Below, in pieces: positions 16,827-24,668 of a stretch of DNA of 64,000 nt. Positions within the stretch are counted from its first letter, which is position 1; every line of letters begins with the position of its first letter. This stretch comes from an uncultured Luteitalea sp. (GTDB taxonomy: Bacteria > Acidobacteriota > Vicinamibacteria > Vicinamibacterales > Vicinamibacteraceae). The notes under the pieces are model-generated. The model saw only the letters and a program-made list of their open reading frames with translations. It ran no database searches and was not told the DNA's origin. The stretch lies in NCBI GenBank assembly GCA_934541105.1, contig CAKTDA010000001.1, positions 620,001 to 684,000 of the forward strand. The letters run 5' to 3'. Both the position numbers and the translations under genes were made by a program.

Positions 16827-17849
16827 ATGAAGAAGATCGGATTCCTGTCGTTCGGCCACTGGGGACCGACGCCGCAGTCGCAGGTGCGCACCGCGGGCGA
16901 TGCATTGTTGCAGTCGATCGAGTTGGCCGTTGCCGCGGAGCAGCTCGGTGCCGACGGCGCCTACTTTCGCGTGCACCACTTCGCACGGCAGCTCGCATCG
17001 CCGTTTCCACTCCTCGCGGCGATTGGCGCGCGCACGCGTCGGATCGAGATCGGCACGGCAGTCATCGACATGCGGTACGAGAATCCGCTCTACATGGCCG
17101 AGGATGCCGGTGCGGCCGACGTCATTGCCGGCGGCCGCCTGCAACTCGGGATCAGTCGTGGATCACCGGAACAGGTGATCGACGGCTGGCGCTACTTCGG
17201 CTACCTGCCCGCGGAGGGCGAGTCGGACGCGGACATGGCGCGCCGCCACGCACGCGTCTTCCTCGAGACGATCGAGGGCGAGGGCTTCGCGCAGCCGAAT
17301 CCGCAGCCGATGTTCCCGAATCCTCCGGGGCTCCTCCGGCTCGAGCCCCACGCCGAGGGACTGCGCGAACGCATCTGGTGGGGATCCAGTTCCAATGCGA
17401 CGGCCAGGTGGGCCGCCACGATGGGCCTGCACCTTCAGAGTTCCACGCTCAAGGAAGACGAGAGCGGCGAGCCTCTCCACGTGCAGCAGCGCCGGCAGAT
17501 CGAGGCGTACCGTGAGGCATGGAAGGCCGCCGGTCACGCGCGCAGCCCGCGCGTGTCGGTGAGCCGCAGCATCTTCCCCATCGTGGACGACCGCGATCGG
17601 CTCTACTTCGGGCGCGACGGCCAGGATCGGGATACGGTCGGCCACATCGACGCGCACACCCGCGCGATCTTCGGCCGGCACTATGCCGCCGAGCCGGACG
17701 CGCTCGTGGAGCAGCTGCGTGGCGACGAAGCGATTGCCGCGGCCGACACGCTGCTCCTCACGGTGCCGAACCAGCTTGGCGTGGAGTACAACGCCCACGT
17801 GCTCGAGAGCATCATCACGCTCGTCGCACCCGCACTCGGGTGGCGCTGA
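16827..17849 (+). CDS. LLM-class flavin-dependent oxidoreductase
   Basis: 340-aa luciferase-like TIM-barrel enzyme that would use reduced FMN or F420. It begins MKKIGFLSFGHWGPTPQSQV; family features are AEQLGADGAYFRVHHFARQ, the barrel strand RIEIGTAVIDMRYENPLYMA, GRLQLGISRGSPEQ and the phosphate-binding region IWWGSSSNATARWAA. The ATG at 16827 has GGAGGAG about 9 nt upstream, so the longer in-frame start at 16770 is rejected. An inverted repeat at 16748-16768 may control it. The substrate is unknown. Followed 28 bp later by an ATP-grasp gene that may be in the same transcript. Confidence 0.88.
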   Translation: MKKIGFLSFGHWGPTPQSQVRTAGDALLQSIELAVAAEQLGADGAYFRVHHFARQLASPFPLLAAIGARTRRIEIGTAVIDMRYENPLYMAEDAGAADVIAGGRLQLGISRGSPEQVIDGWRYFGYLPAEGESDADMARRHARVFLETIEGEGFAQPNPQPMFPNPPGLLRLEPHAEGLRERIWWGSSSNATARWAATMGLHLQSSTLKEDESGEPLHVQQRRQIEAYREAWKAAGHARSPRVSVSRSIFPIVDDRDRLYFGRDGQDRDTVGHIDAHTRAIFGRHYAAEPDALVEQLRGDEAIAAADTLLLTVPNQLGVEYNAHVLESIITLVAPALGWR

Positions 17850-17877
17850 CGCGCGGCCCTGAGATCACGCGCGTCCC

Positions 17878-18744
17878 ATGGCCGACATCGCCTTCGTCAC
17901 GTACGTCGGGGCACCAGCCGGTGTGCCCGACGATGCGCTGATAGCCGACGTCCTGCGCGCAGGAGGCCACAGCGTCCGATCCGTCACCTGGGACGATGCA
18001 GGTGTCGACTGGAGCCGGTTCGCAGCCGTCGTCATCCGTTCCGCGTGGGACTACCACCACCGGGTCGAGGCCTACGCCAGCTGGCTGCGGCGCTTACAGG
18101 ACGCGCGGGTGAACCTGTGGAACCCGGCCGATGCGGTGCTCGCGAACCTGCACAAGCGATATCTCGTGATGCTTGCGCGGCGGGGTGCGCGTGTCGTGCC
18201 CACCGCGTACGTCGATGCCCATCACGAGACGACGCTTCGCGCCGTGCTCGAAGCGCGAGGGTGGGACGAGGTCGTCATCAAGCCGGCCGTGTCGGCAAGC
18301 GCCGACGACACGTGGCGCTCGTCGCTCGACCGCGCCGCCGCGGACGACGCACGTTTTGCCGCGCAGGTGCGCACGCGCGACGTGCTCGTGCAGCCGTACC
18401 TGCCCGCAGTTGCCGCGCAGGGCGAATGGTCGCTGATCTTCTTCGCGGGCCGCTTCAGCCACGCAGTCCTGAAGCGACCGGCCTCCGGCGACTACCGCGT
18501 GCAGCAGCACCTTGGTGGTGATGCGGTCGCCGCGCAGCCACCCGAGGGACTGATCGAGCAGGCCGCCGCGATCCTGCCGATGGTCGAGGCGCCGCTGCTG
18601 TACGCGCGCGTGGACGGCGTGGACATCGCGGGGCGGTTCACGTTGATGGAGTTGGAGATCAACGAGCCGCTGCTGTTCATCGGGAGTTCGCCCGGCGCGT
18701 CGACACGCCTCGCAGACGCCATCGGGGCCGTGCTTCCGGCCTGA
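17878..18744 (+). CDS. ATP-grasp domain protein
   Basis: 288 aa. An N-terminal Rossmann-like part (MADIAFVTYVG, VVIRSAWDYHHR) is followed by ATP-grasp features: LHKRYLVMLARRGARVVPTA, the nucleotide-binding DEVVIKPAVSASADDTW, DVLVQPYLP, the metal region GEWSLIFFAGRFSHAVLKRP and LMELEINEPLLFI. The pattern resembles RimK-like and DcsG (cycloserine cyclo-ligase) proteins, which join a carboxylate to an amine or close a ring. The actual acceptor cannot be told. It ends right at a REP-like palindrome. Confidence 0.8.
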   Translation: MADIAFVTYVGAPAGVPDDALIADVLRAGGHSVRSVTWDDAGVDWSRFAAVVIRSAWDYHHRVEAYASWLRRLQDARVNLWNPADAVLANLHKRYLVMLARRGARVVPTAYVDAHHETTLRAVLEARGWDEVVIKPAVSASADDTWRSSLDRAAADDARFAAQVRTRDVLVQPYLPAVAAQGEWSLIFFAGRFSHAVLKRPASGDYRVQQHLGGDAVAAQPPEGLIEQAAAILPMVEAPLLYARVDGVDIAGRFTLMELEINEPLLFIGSSPGASTRLADAIGAVLPA

Positions 18745-18773
18745 GCGTCGATGTGAACATCGACGCCTACGAA
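18745..18773 (+). repeat. REP-like palindromic element, copy 1
   Basis: Perfect 10-bp inverted repeat (GCGTCGATGT, GA, ACATCGACGC) followed by the tail CTACGAA, starting one base after the ATP-grasp stop. Copy 2 lies on the opposite strand at 19027-19055; the stems differ at three positions with matching changes on both arms. Could act as a terminator hairpin, though no T-run follows. Confidence 0.65.
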
Positions 18774-18791
18774 CAGTCGACATCGCGTTCC

Positions 18792-18813
18792 TGGTACCGG
18801 GAGTGGGGATCGA
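18792..18813 (-). repeat. 22-bp direct copy of the tRNA-Leu 3' end
   Basis: Identical over 22 bp to 18890-18911, i.e. the CCA tail, acceptor strand and start of the T arm of tRNA-Leu, in the same orientation and 98 bp away. A further imperfect inverted copy of the acceptor end (10 of 11 bases) is at 18860-18870. Duplicated tRNA 3' ends are the classic mark of site-specific integration, but nothing integrase-like lies between. Confidence 0.6.
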
Positions 18814-18889
18814 GCGCGGCGGCGAGGCCGGAGGCCGGAGCCGCGCGCCTGATCGCGGCTCCCGGGACCAGGACGAGCGCAGCGAGTCA

Positions 18890-18978
18890 TGGTACCGGGA
18901 GTGGGGATCGAACCCACACGCTCCTCACGGAGCCCGGGATTTTAAGTCCCGTGCGTCTGCCAGTTTCGCCATCCCGGC
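18890..18978 (-). tRNA. tRNA-Leu (anticodon UAA)
   Basis: 89 nt with encoded CCA. On the minus strand it starts GCCGGGATGGCGAAACTGGC and ends with TCCCGGT-A-CCA; the acceptor pairs GCCGGGA with TCCCGGT (first pair G-U). D arm with GGCAGACG, anticodon loop CTTAAAA (anticodon at 18942-18944), a class II variable arm (CTCCGTGAGGAG), and the T loop GGTTCGATCC. The long variable arm and UAA anticodon give leucine. Flanked by two inverted REP-like elements and a duplicate of its own 3' end. Confidence 0.95.
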
Positions 18979-19026
18979 CCGCTCGATTGCCCCAGGGCGC
19001 CAATCGCTGGTGCACATCGACGACGC

Positions 19027-19055
19027 TTCGTTGGCGTCGACCTTCAGGTCGACGC
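19027..19055 (-). repeat. REP-like palindromic element, copy 2 (inverted)
   Basis: On the minus strand GCGTCGACCT, GA, AGGTCGACGC with tail CAACGAA. Relative to copy 1 the stem keeps GCGTCGA/TCGACGC and the GA loop, and changes TGT/ACA to CCT/AGG, so pairing is preserved. Opposite orientation to copy 1 across the tRNA, like a bacterial interspersed mosaic element. Confidence 0.65.
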
Positions 19056-19072
19056 GCCGCGTCCGCGCACCG

Positions 19073-19438
19073 TCAGTGCACGACGCCGCCACCGGCCGAC
19101 GGCTTTGTCACCGCCTCGTCGAGCAGCGCCTCGAGTTGCTCCTGGCTGAGCGGGAACGGCCCCGCCACGGCCGACGCGCTGTGGATCTCGAGCGCCAGCA
19201 CCACGCCGCCCTTCTCGTAGGGCGACACGATCCAGTTGATGCCCCGGAACGTCGTCGTGGCCGGCTCGTCGTTGCGGCCAGGATTCAACGCGCGATCGAT
19301 GGCCAGCAGCGTGGAGTGCATCACCGTGCTCGCGTCCTCGGCCGTCCACGCCGACGGCTCGCTCCCGCCGATGTGGTGCACCGTCTCGGTGTACACCGTC
19401 TCGTTGCCGCGCAGCATGATCTCGACTTGATAGGTCAT
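19073..19438 (-). CDS. Hypothetical 121-aa protein
   Basis: Not recognised. MTYQVEIMLRGNETVYTETV, then DASTVMHSTLLAIDRALNPG and FRGINWIVSPYEKGGVVLAL: a soluble alpha/beta pattern with no signal peptide and no Cys. The ATG at 19438 has GAGGAG close upstream, which supports translation. Ends just before REP-like copy 2. Confidence 0.65.
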   Translation of the reverse strand: MTYQVEIMLRGNETVYTETVHHIGGSEPSAWTAEDASTVMHSTLLAIDRALNPGRNDEPATTTFRGINWIVSPYEKGGVVLALEIHSASAVAGPFPLSQEQLEALLDEAVTKPSAGGGVVH

Positions 19439-19572
19439 CGGCTCCTCGTACTCCCTGACGGATCAGAATCGCACATCCGGCGAGCCGTGTCAGGAACTGG
19501 ACGGGTGCGCCGGGCGTGGCGTCGTGTGATGATCCCCCCTGCCCGGCGATATGCGACGGGCCCGCACTGGCC

Positions 19573-20019
19573 ATGATGACGCCCGCCGAGTTCGTCACCC
19601 GCGTCGCCGAATGGGTCGCCGCCGTCAACCGCGGCAGCCTCGACCTGCCCGACGGCATCCTGCACAGGGACGCCGTGTTCCGCCTCAATGGCACCGCGTA
19701 CGAGGACACGCTGGGGCGCCCGGCCAACGACCCCCTCGTGCGTCTCGTCGCCCGCGGACCCGGCGGATACCGCCTCCTCCTGAAGGCGCTGCAGTACACG
19801 CTCGGCTCGCCCGCCATCGCGCTGCGCGACTTCGAGATCCGCAGCGGCCTCGGCACCGGCCATGTGGACATCCAGGGCACGCTGCGAGACGACGGCGCCG
19901 CCTGGACGGGCAGCGCCGACATCGTCATGACCGTGGATGTCGACGGGCGCGTGACCGAACTGGCCGTGCAGATGGACGCCACGAGCGTCGCGCGTCTGAT
20001 GCAGGCGCGGACGGCCTGA
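19573..20019 (+). CDS. Hypothetical 148-aa protein
   Basis: Not recognised with confidence. Starts MMTPAEFVTRVAEWVAAVNR and continues LDLPDGILHRDAVFRLNGTA; an N-terminal helix followed by a run of strands (GHVDIQGTLRDDGAAW, ADIVMTVDVDGRVTELAV) is reminiscent of the NTF2-like cone fold, which hosts small ligands, but the match is by feel only. No signal peptide. A second ATG follows directly at 19576. Confidence 0.6.
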   Translation: MMTPAEFVTRVAEWVAAVNRGSLDLPDGILHRDAVFRLNGTAYEDTLGRPANDPLVRLVARGPGGYRLLLKALQYTLGSPAIALRDFEIRSGLGTGHVDIQGTLRDDGAAWTGSADIVMTVDVDGRVTELAVQMDATSVARLMQARTA

Positions 20020-20050
20020 GGCCGCGCCAGGCCACCGCCCCGCCGCGTCG

Positions 20051-20776
20051 TCAGCGCGACCAGCGAGCCACGAGATCCGCAACGACTGCCGCGCTGACCG
20101 GGCGCTCGTACGTCGCGTCGGTGCGGGCGATGCGCCCGACGTGCAGTTCGCGCAGCGCCTTGCGCGTCGCCAGCACGTCGATGCCCTCGACCGTCACGCC
20201 ACCGCCGACGATCACCCGCACCGGCACAACCGCCGCCTGCAGGCGCTCGAGTACGCCGGCTCGCGCCTCCCACTCTCCTGCGCCGCCACCGGAGAGCACC
20301 CGATCGACCTGCGCGCACCGGGCCAGTGCCGCCGCCGGATCGACTGCCACCCGTTCGATGGCGCGGTGCACGGTGATGTGCGCACGCGGCACCCGCTCGG
20401 CGACGAGCGCGAGTGCAGCCTCGTCGATGGCCGGGCCTGACGCGGACTCGATCACGTAGCCGGTGACGATGTCCACAGGCAGGTCGGCGAACAGGTCCGC
20501 ATCCCGGGCAATCTCGTCGCGGTGCCGCGAGTCGCCGGCGACGAACGTGTTGCGCGGCCGGACCATCACGCGCAAGGGAATCCTCACGCGTGCGAGGAGC
20601 TGCTCGACGAGCGCCCGCGGCGGCGTCAGGCCGTCCTCGTGGATGTCGCGCACGACCTCGAGGCGGGCCGCGCCCCCCTCTTCGGCCGCCAGGCCATCGT
20701 CGAGCGAGATGGCAATCACTTCGAGCGCCCGTGCGGACAGGGAAACGTCGGGCGGGTTGGACACGTGGTGGGTCAT
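20051..20776 (-). CDS. cutC: CutC family protein
   Basis: 241-aa TIM-barrel protein. Family signatures: ALEVIAISLDDGLAAEEGGA near the N-terminus, DGLTPP, RVMVRPR, RAHITVHRAIERV, RVLSGGG, and VRVIVGGGVTVEGI. CutC was linked to copper homeostasis in E. coli, but that role is disputed and the chemistry is unknown. The ATG at 20776 overlaps the stop of the upstream YyaL-like gene by 4 bp, so the two are translated together. Confidence 0.92.
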   Translation of the reverse strand: MTHHVSNPPDVSLSARALEVIAISLDDGLAAEEGGAARLEVVRDIHEDGLTPPRALVEQLLARVRIPLRVMVRPRNTFVAGDSRHRDEIARDADLFADLPVDIVTGYVIESASGPAIDEAALALVAERVPRAHITVHRAIERVAVDPAAALARCAQVDRVLSGGGAGEWEARAGVLERLQAAVVPVRVIVGGGVTVEGIDVLATRKALRELHVGRIARTDATYERPVSAAVVADLVARWSR

Positions 20777-22920
20777 GCAGGGAATCCGAGTTGGCGCGCC
20801 AGCGTGTCGGCGTCGGTTGTCGGCGCCTGGCAAGTGAAGCCATCGCACACGTAGGCGGTCGCGCGACCGTCGCGCATCGTGAGGGTCTCGAGGAACGGCA
20901 GCAGGCGTGCCAGCCGCGCCTGCTGGTGGCCGGGCGTCACCGGCACGACGATCGAGAACGGGAGGAACCGGCCCGCCACCACGGCGTGCAGCGCCTGCGT
21001 GGCCGTGTCGTCGGGCGGCCCGACGATGACGATCTGGCGCAGGCTGGCGTGGTACGTCACGAGGTTGGCGAGCATGAACGGCACCGCGCGAGCAGCCTGC
21101 CCCATGGCGAGCCCCCCGCGAGCGAGCGTCCGTTCGATGCGTGTGACGGCGCCGGCGTCGGGCGCGAGATGGACGAGGCGCAGCGCGGTGGCCACGGCAA
21201 TCGCGCTCGCCGCGGGCTCGGCGCCGTCGTAGTCCTCCTTGAGGCGCAGCAGGACGCTCGGGTCGTCGCCGGTCGTCGAGAACCAGCCGCCGGCCACGTC
21301 GTCCCAGAACCTGTCGTCGAGCTGTGCCTGGAGGTCGCGCGCCCATTCGAGCCACGCCGCGTCACCGGTCGCCTCGAAGAGCTCGAGCACGCCGAACGCG
21401 AGGCATGCGTAATCCTCTGCGTACGCATCGATCGCGGCGTCGCCGGCCCGCCAGCGGCGCAGCAGGCGGCCGTCGTTGGCCTGCCAGAGGTTGTCGCGCA
21501 CGAACTGCGCGGCGCGCTCGGCGGCGCGCAGCCACGTGCCGGCCTGCGGGCTCTGGTGCCGCAACTGCCGCGCGGCCCGCGCGCATGCGGCAATCATCAG
21601 CCCGTTCCAGCCGGTGATCACCTTGTCGTCGAGTGCCGGCCGCGGACGTCCGCGACGATGCGCGTGGAGGCGCTGGCGCACGGTGCGGAGGTCGCGGATG
21701 ACCGCGTCCACGGGCTGTCCGAACTCCGCGGCGAGGTCCTCGATGTCGCGCGCCACGTAGAGGACGTTGCGACCGCGGAACTCGCCCTGGGGGTCGTGCG
21801 CGTTGCCACCGGGCAGCAAGCCGAAGCGCGCGATCGCGAGCGGTGCCAGCGCCTCGCCGACGGCATCCGTGACGTCGTCGAGGCTCCACAGGTAGAAGGC
21901 GCCTTCGAGCGGCCGCGTGCCCGGCGAGTCGGCGGCATCGGCCGGCACGCTGTCGGCATCCTCGGCCGAGAGGAAGCCACCCTCCGCGCCGGTGAGCTCG
22001 CGAACGACGTACGCGAGCGTGTCCTCGGCAACCGAGGCGAAGAAGGGATCGGACGCGGCCTGCGCCGCCTCGAGGTACGCCAGGACGAGCTGCGCCTGGT
22101 CGTACAGCATCTTCTCGAAGTGGGGCACGCGCCAGGCCGCATCGACCGAGTAGCGGTGGAAGCCCCCGCCGATGTGATCGCGGATGCCGCCGCTCGCCAT
22201 GGCGCGCAGCGTCGCCCGCGCCATCTCGAGGCCCTCGGGATTGTCCGAGAGCGCGGCGTGCCGCAGCAGGAACAGCAGTTCGGACGCGCGCGGGAACTTG
22301 GGCGCGACGCCGAAGCCGCCGTCCTGCGCATCGAAGGCCTTGACGTAGGCCGCGAGCCCTTCGTCGAGCGCCGCGGGCGGGGCGATGACGAGGCCGCCGT
22401 CGGCCTGCGCCTCGGGCCGCGTGGCCTCGAGCAGGCGTGCGGTGAGCGTCGCCGCCGATTCGGTGACGCGCCCCCGCTCGTCACGCCACACGCGGCTGAC
22501 CTCCTCGAGGACCTCGAGGAATCCGGGGCGTCCGAATCGGGACGTCGGCGGAAAGTAGGTGCCCCCGTAGAAGGGTTGGAGATCGGGCGTGAGGAACACG
22601 CTCATCGGCCAGCCGCCGTGCCCGGTGGTGGCCTGCACGAAGAGCATGTAGACGCGGTCGATGTCGGGCCGCTCCTCGCGGTCCACCTTGATGCTGACAA
22701 AGTGCGCGTTGAGCTGCGCGGCGATGCCGGCGTGCTCGAACGACTCGTGCTCCATCACGTGGCACCAGTGGCACGTGCTGTAGCCCACCGACAGGAAGAT
22801 CGGCTTCTGCTCGGCGCGCGCCCGGGCGAACGCCTCGGGGCCCCACGGGTACCAATCGACGGGGTTGCCGGCGTGCTGCAGCAGGTAGGGGCTGCTCTCG
22901 CCTGCGAGACGATTGGCCAT
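20773..22920 (-). CDS. Thioredoxin-domain protein of the YyaL/SPATA20 family
   Basis: 715 aa, full length. N-terminal thioredoxin-like domain with NRLAGESSPYLLQHAGNPVD then WYPWG, the active-site-like motif STCHWCHVMEHESF (Cys50, Cys53), and HGGWPMSVFLTPDLQPFYGG. The C-terminal two-thirds is an (alpha/alpha)6 glycosidase-like toroid (FHRYSVDAAWRVPHFEKMLY, ITGWNGLMIAACARAA). Such proteins are widespread and cytosolic; a role in redox handling or as an N-acylglucosamine epimerase-like enzyme has been proposed, none is settled. Forms a coupled pair with cutC. Confidence 0.92.
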   Translation of the reverse strand: MANRLAGESSPYLLQHAGNPVDWYPWGPEAFARARAEQKPIFLSVGYSTCHWCHVMEHESFEHAGIAAQLNAHFVSIKVDREERPDIDRVYMLFVQATTGHGGWPMSVFLTPDLQPFYGGTYFPPTSRFGRPGFLEVLEEVSRVWRDERGRVTESAATLTARLLEATRPEAQADGGLVIAPPAALDEGLAAYVKAFDAQDGGFGVAPKFPRASELLFLLRHAALSDNPEGLEMARATLRAMASGGIRDHIGGGFHRYSVDAAWRVPHFEKMLYDQAQLVLAYLEAAQAASDPFFASVAEDTLAYVVRELTGAEGGFLSAEDADSVPADAADSPGTRPLEGAFYLWSLDDVTDAVGEALAPLAIARFGLLPGGNAHDPQGEFRGRNVLYVARDIEDLAAEFGQPVDAVIRDLRTVRQRLHAHRRGRPRPALDDKVITGWNGLMIAACARAARQLRHQSPQAGTWLRAAERAAQFVRDNLWQANDGRLLRRWRAGDAAIDAYAEDYACLAFGVLELFEATGDAAWLEWARDLQAQLDDRFWDDVAGGWFSTTGDDPSVLLRLKEDYDGAEPAASAIAVATALRLVHLAPDAGAVTRIERTLARGGLAMGQAARAVPFMLANLVTYHASLRQIVIVGPPDDTATQALHAVVAGRFLPFSIVVPVTPGHQQARLARLLPFLETLTMRDGRATAYVCDGFTCQAPTTDADTLARQLGFPA

Positions 22921-22965
22921 CGGGCCATCTTACCCTCCGCCCCGCGACCGCCTGTGGGGGTGATG

Positions 22966-22971
22966 TAGAAT
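22966..22971 (+). promoter_or_regulatory. -10-like element for the PfpI-like gene
   Basis: TAGAAT, 18 nt before the TTG start at 22990. A GGAGAG ribosome site lies between them, so the leader would be about 10 nt. Confidence 0.4.
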
Positions 22972-22989
22972 TCCAGCCCGGAGAGTTCG

Positions 22990-23529
22990 TTGAGCGCCGA
23001 ATATCGCAAGCGCGTCGCCCTGCTCGTGGAAGAGGAGTTCGAGGACGCCGACGTCGCAGGCACGAGCGACCTGCTGCGTTCGTGGGGCGTCGAGGTCGTC
23101 GTGGTCGGGCCGCTCGCGGACCGGACCTATCGCGGCCGCAAGGGCCTCGAGGTCGCCTCGGAGATGGCGGCCGGCAAGGCCCAGGCACGCGACTTCGACG
23201 CCGTGGTGATCCCCGGCGGCCATGCGCCCGATCGCATGCGGATGCGGCATGCCATGACCGACCTCGTGCGCGACATGATTGCCGGGAGCAAGCCCGTCGC
23301 CGCGATCGATCGCGGCGCGCAGCTGCTCATCTCGGTCAAGGCCGTGTCGGGACGTACCATCACCTGCTGGCCCTCGATCGCCATCGACATCAAGAACGCC
23401 GGCGGCCGCTACGTCGATCGGCCGGTCGTCGAGGACGGCTGCATCATCACCGCGCGCAAGGCCGACGACGTGCCGCACTTCGCGGCCGCCATCCTGAAGG
23501 CGCTCGGCAACCTGCAGCCGGCGTCCTGA
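22990..23529 (+). CDS. DJ-1/PfpI-fold protein lacking the catalytic cysteine
   Basis: 179 aa from a TTG start with GGAGAG 5 nt upstream. The fold is unmistakable: RVALLVEEEFEDADVAGTSD, DAVVIPGGHAPDRMR, TITCWPSIAIDIKNAGGRYV, IITARKADDVPHFAAAILK. Active PfpI/YhbO proteins have AICHG at the nucleophile elbow; here it reads AAIDRGAQ, so Cys is Asp107 and the following His is Arg108. The conserved Glu near residue 15 is kept. This should abolish the known protease or deglycase chemistry, pointing to a regulatory or chaperone-like role, or a new reaction. Probably co-transcribed with galK, 14 bp downstream. Confidence 0.88.
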   Translation: MSAEYRKRVALLVEEEFEDADVAGTSDLLRSWGVEVVVVGPLADRTYRGRKGLEVASEMAAGKAQARDFDAVVIPGGHAPDRMRMRHAMTDLVRDMIAGSKPVAAIDRGAQLLISVKAVSGRTITCWPSIAIDIKNAGGRYVDRPVVEDGCIITARKADDVPHFAAAILKALGNLQPAS

Positions 23530-23543
23530 CGCACGGCACGCGC

Positions 23544-24653
23544 GTGACCCGCTTTCCCCAGCACCAGATCATCAGGCACTTCGGCCATCGCCACGTCGTC
23601 ATCGGCGAGGCGCCGGGGCGCGTGAACCTGATCGGCGAACACACCGACTACTCGGGCGGCTTCGTCCTGCCCACCGTGATCCCGCAGACCACCGCGGTCG
23701 CCGTCGCCGCGAATGCCGATCGCCAGGCGAGGCTGTGGAGCGCCGACGTGCCGCCCGAGCAGCAGCAGGCGCGCTACACGGTCGGCAGCGAGGCCCGCAC
23801 CGGCACCTGGTCCGACTACGTCCAGGGCGCCACGGCCGTGCTCGGATCGGCCGGGCACGCGCTCGGCGGATTCGACGCCCTGATCCGATCCGAAGTCCCG
23901 CTCGGCAGCGGGCTGTCGTCGAGCGCCTCGCTTGCCGTCGCCGTGCTCCGTGCCCTGCGCGACCTCTTCGAGCTGCGCGTGGACGACGGGATGATGGCGG
24001 GACTGGCGCGGCGCATCGAGACCGAGTTCATCGGCGTGCCGATTGGCGTGATGGACCCAATTGCCTGTTCCCTCGGCACGGCCGACCACGCGCTCTTCCT
24101 CGACACGCGCGACCTGTCGTGGGAACTCGTGCGCATCCCGCCGACCGCCGAAGTCGTCGTCATCAACTCCGGCATCAGCCACAGCCACGCGACCGGCGGC
24201 TATCGGACCCGGCGCGAGGAGTGCGACGCGGCGACGCGCGCGCTCGGCGTCCACGAACTCCGGGATCTCGGCGAGTCCGATCTCGGGCGGCTCGGCACGC
24301 TCGATCCGACGCTGGCCAGGCGCGCCCGCCACGTGATCACCGAGAATGCGCGCGTGCTGGCCGCCGTCGACGCCCTGCACAAGCGCGACGTCGTGCGGTT
24401 CGGCGCGCTGATGGACGCCTCGCACGCGTCGCTGCGCGACGACTACGAGGTCTCGACACCCGAGATCGACCGCATGGTCTCGATCGCCCGCGGCCAGCGG
24501 GGCGTGTTCGGCGCACGGATCACGGGAGGCGGGTTCGGCGGTGCGATCGTCCTGCTCGTGCAGGCCGGCGACGGCGCCCGCGTGGCTGCAGCGGTGGCCG
24601 CGGCCGCCCGCGATCAGGTCGGCCTGCGCCCGCAGGTCCTCGTGCCTGCCTGA
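23544..24653 (+). CDS. galK: Galactokinase
   Basis: 369-aa GHMP kinase that phosphorylates galactose at C1 in the Leloir pathway. Motifs in order: VVIGEAPGRVNLIGEHTDYS (galactokinase signature), EVPLGSGLSSSASLAVAV (phosphate-binding loop), a catalytic Asp in GVMDPIACSLG, and the C-terminal GARITGGGFGGAIV. The GTG at 23544 is the only reasonable start and has no strong ribosome site, so it may depend on translation of the PfpI-like gene. galT and galE are not in the window. Its stop codon lies in a 12-bp tandem duplication. Confidence 0.94.
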   Translation: MTRFPQHQIIRHFGHRHVVIGEAPGRVNLIGEHTDYSGGFVLPTVIPQTTAVAVAANADRQARLWSADVPPEQQQARYTVGSEARTGTWSDYVQGATAVLGSAGHALGGFDALIRSEVPLGSGLSSSASLAVAVLRALRDLFELRVDDGMMAGLARRIETEFIGVPIGVMDPIACSLGTADHALFLDTRDLSWELVRIPPTAEVVVINSGISHSHATGGYRTRREECDAATRALGVHELRDLGESDLGRLGTLDPTLARRARHVITENARVLAAVDALHKRDVVRFGALMDASHASLRDDYEVSTPEIDRMVSIARGQRGVFGARITGGGFGGAIVLLVQAGDGARVAAAVAAAARDQVGLRPQVLVPA

Positions 24654-24666
24654 CTGCCTGCCTGAC
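24643..24666. repeat. Perfect 12-bp tandem duplication across the galK stop
   Basis: TGCCTGCCTGAC occurs twice head-to-tail at 24643-24654 and 24655-24666. The unit includes the galK TGA, so a second in-line TGA follows. Looks like a recent replication-slippage event; it leaves only 15 bp between galK and the convergent yihY stop. Confidence 0.75.
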
Positions 24667-24668
24667 GC

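Noticed and set aside
18745..18766. Intrinsic terminator after the ATP-grasp gene
   Set aside because: The hairpin is perfect but no T-run follows, and an oppositely oriented sister copy exists beyond the tRNA; a REP-like repeat explains it better.
20590..22968. 792-codon plus-strand open frame opposite cutC and the YyaL-like gene
   Set aside because: Mirror image of two confident genes, no motif, atypical Arg/Gly/Val-rich composition.
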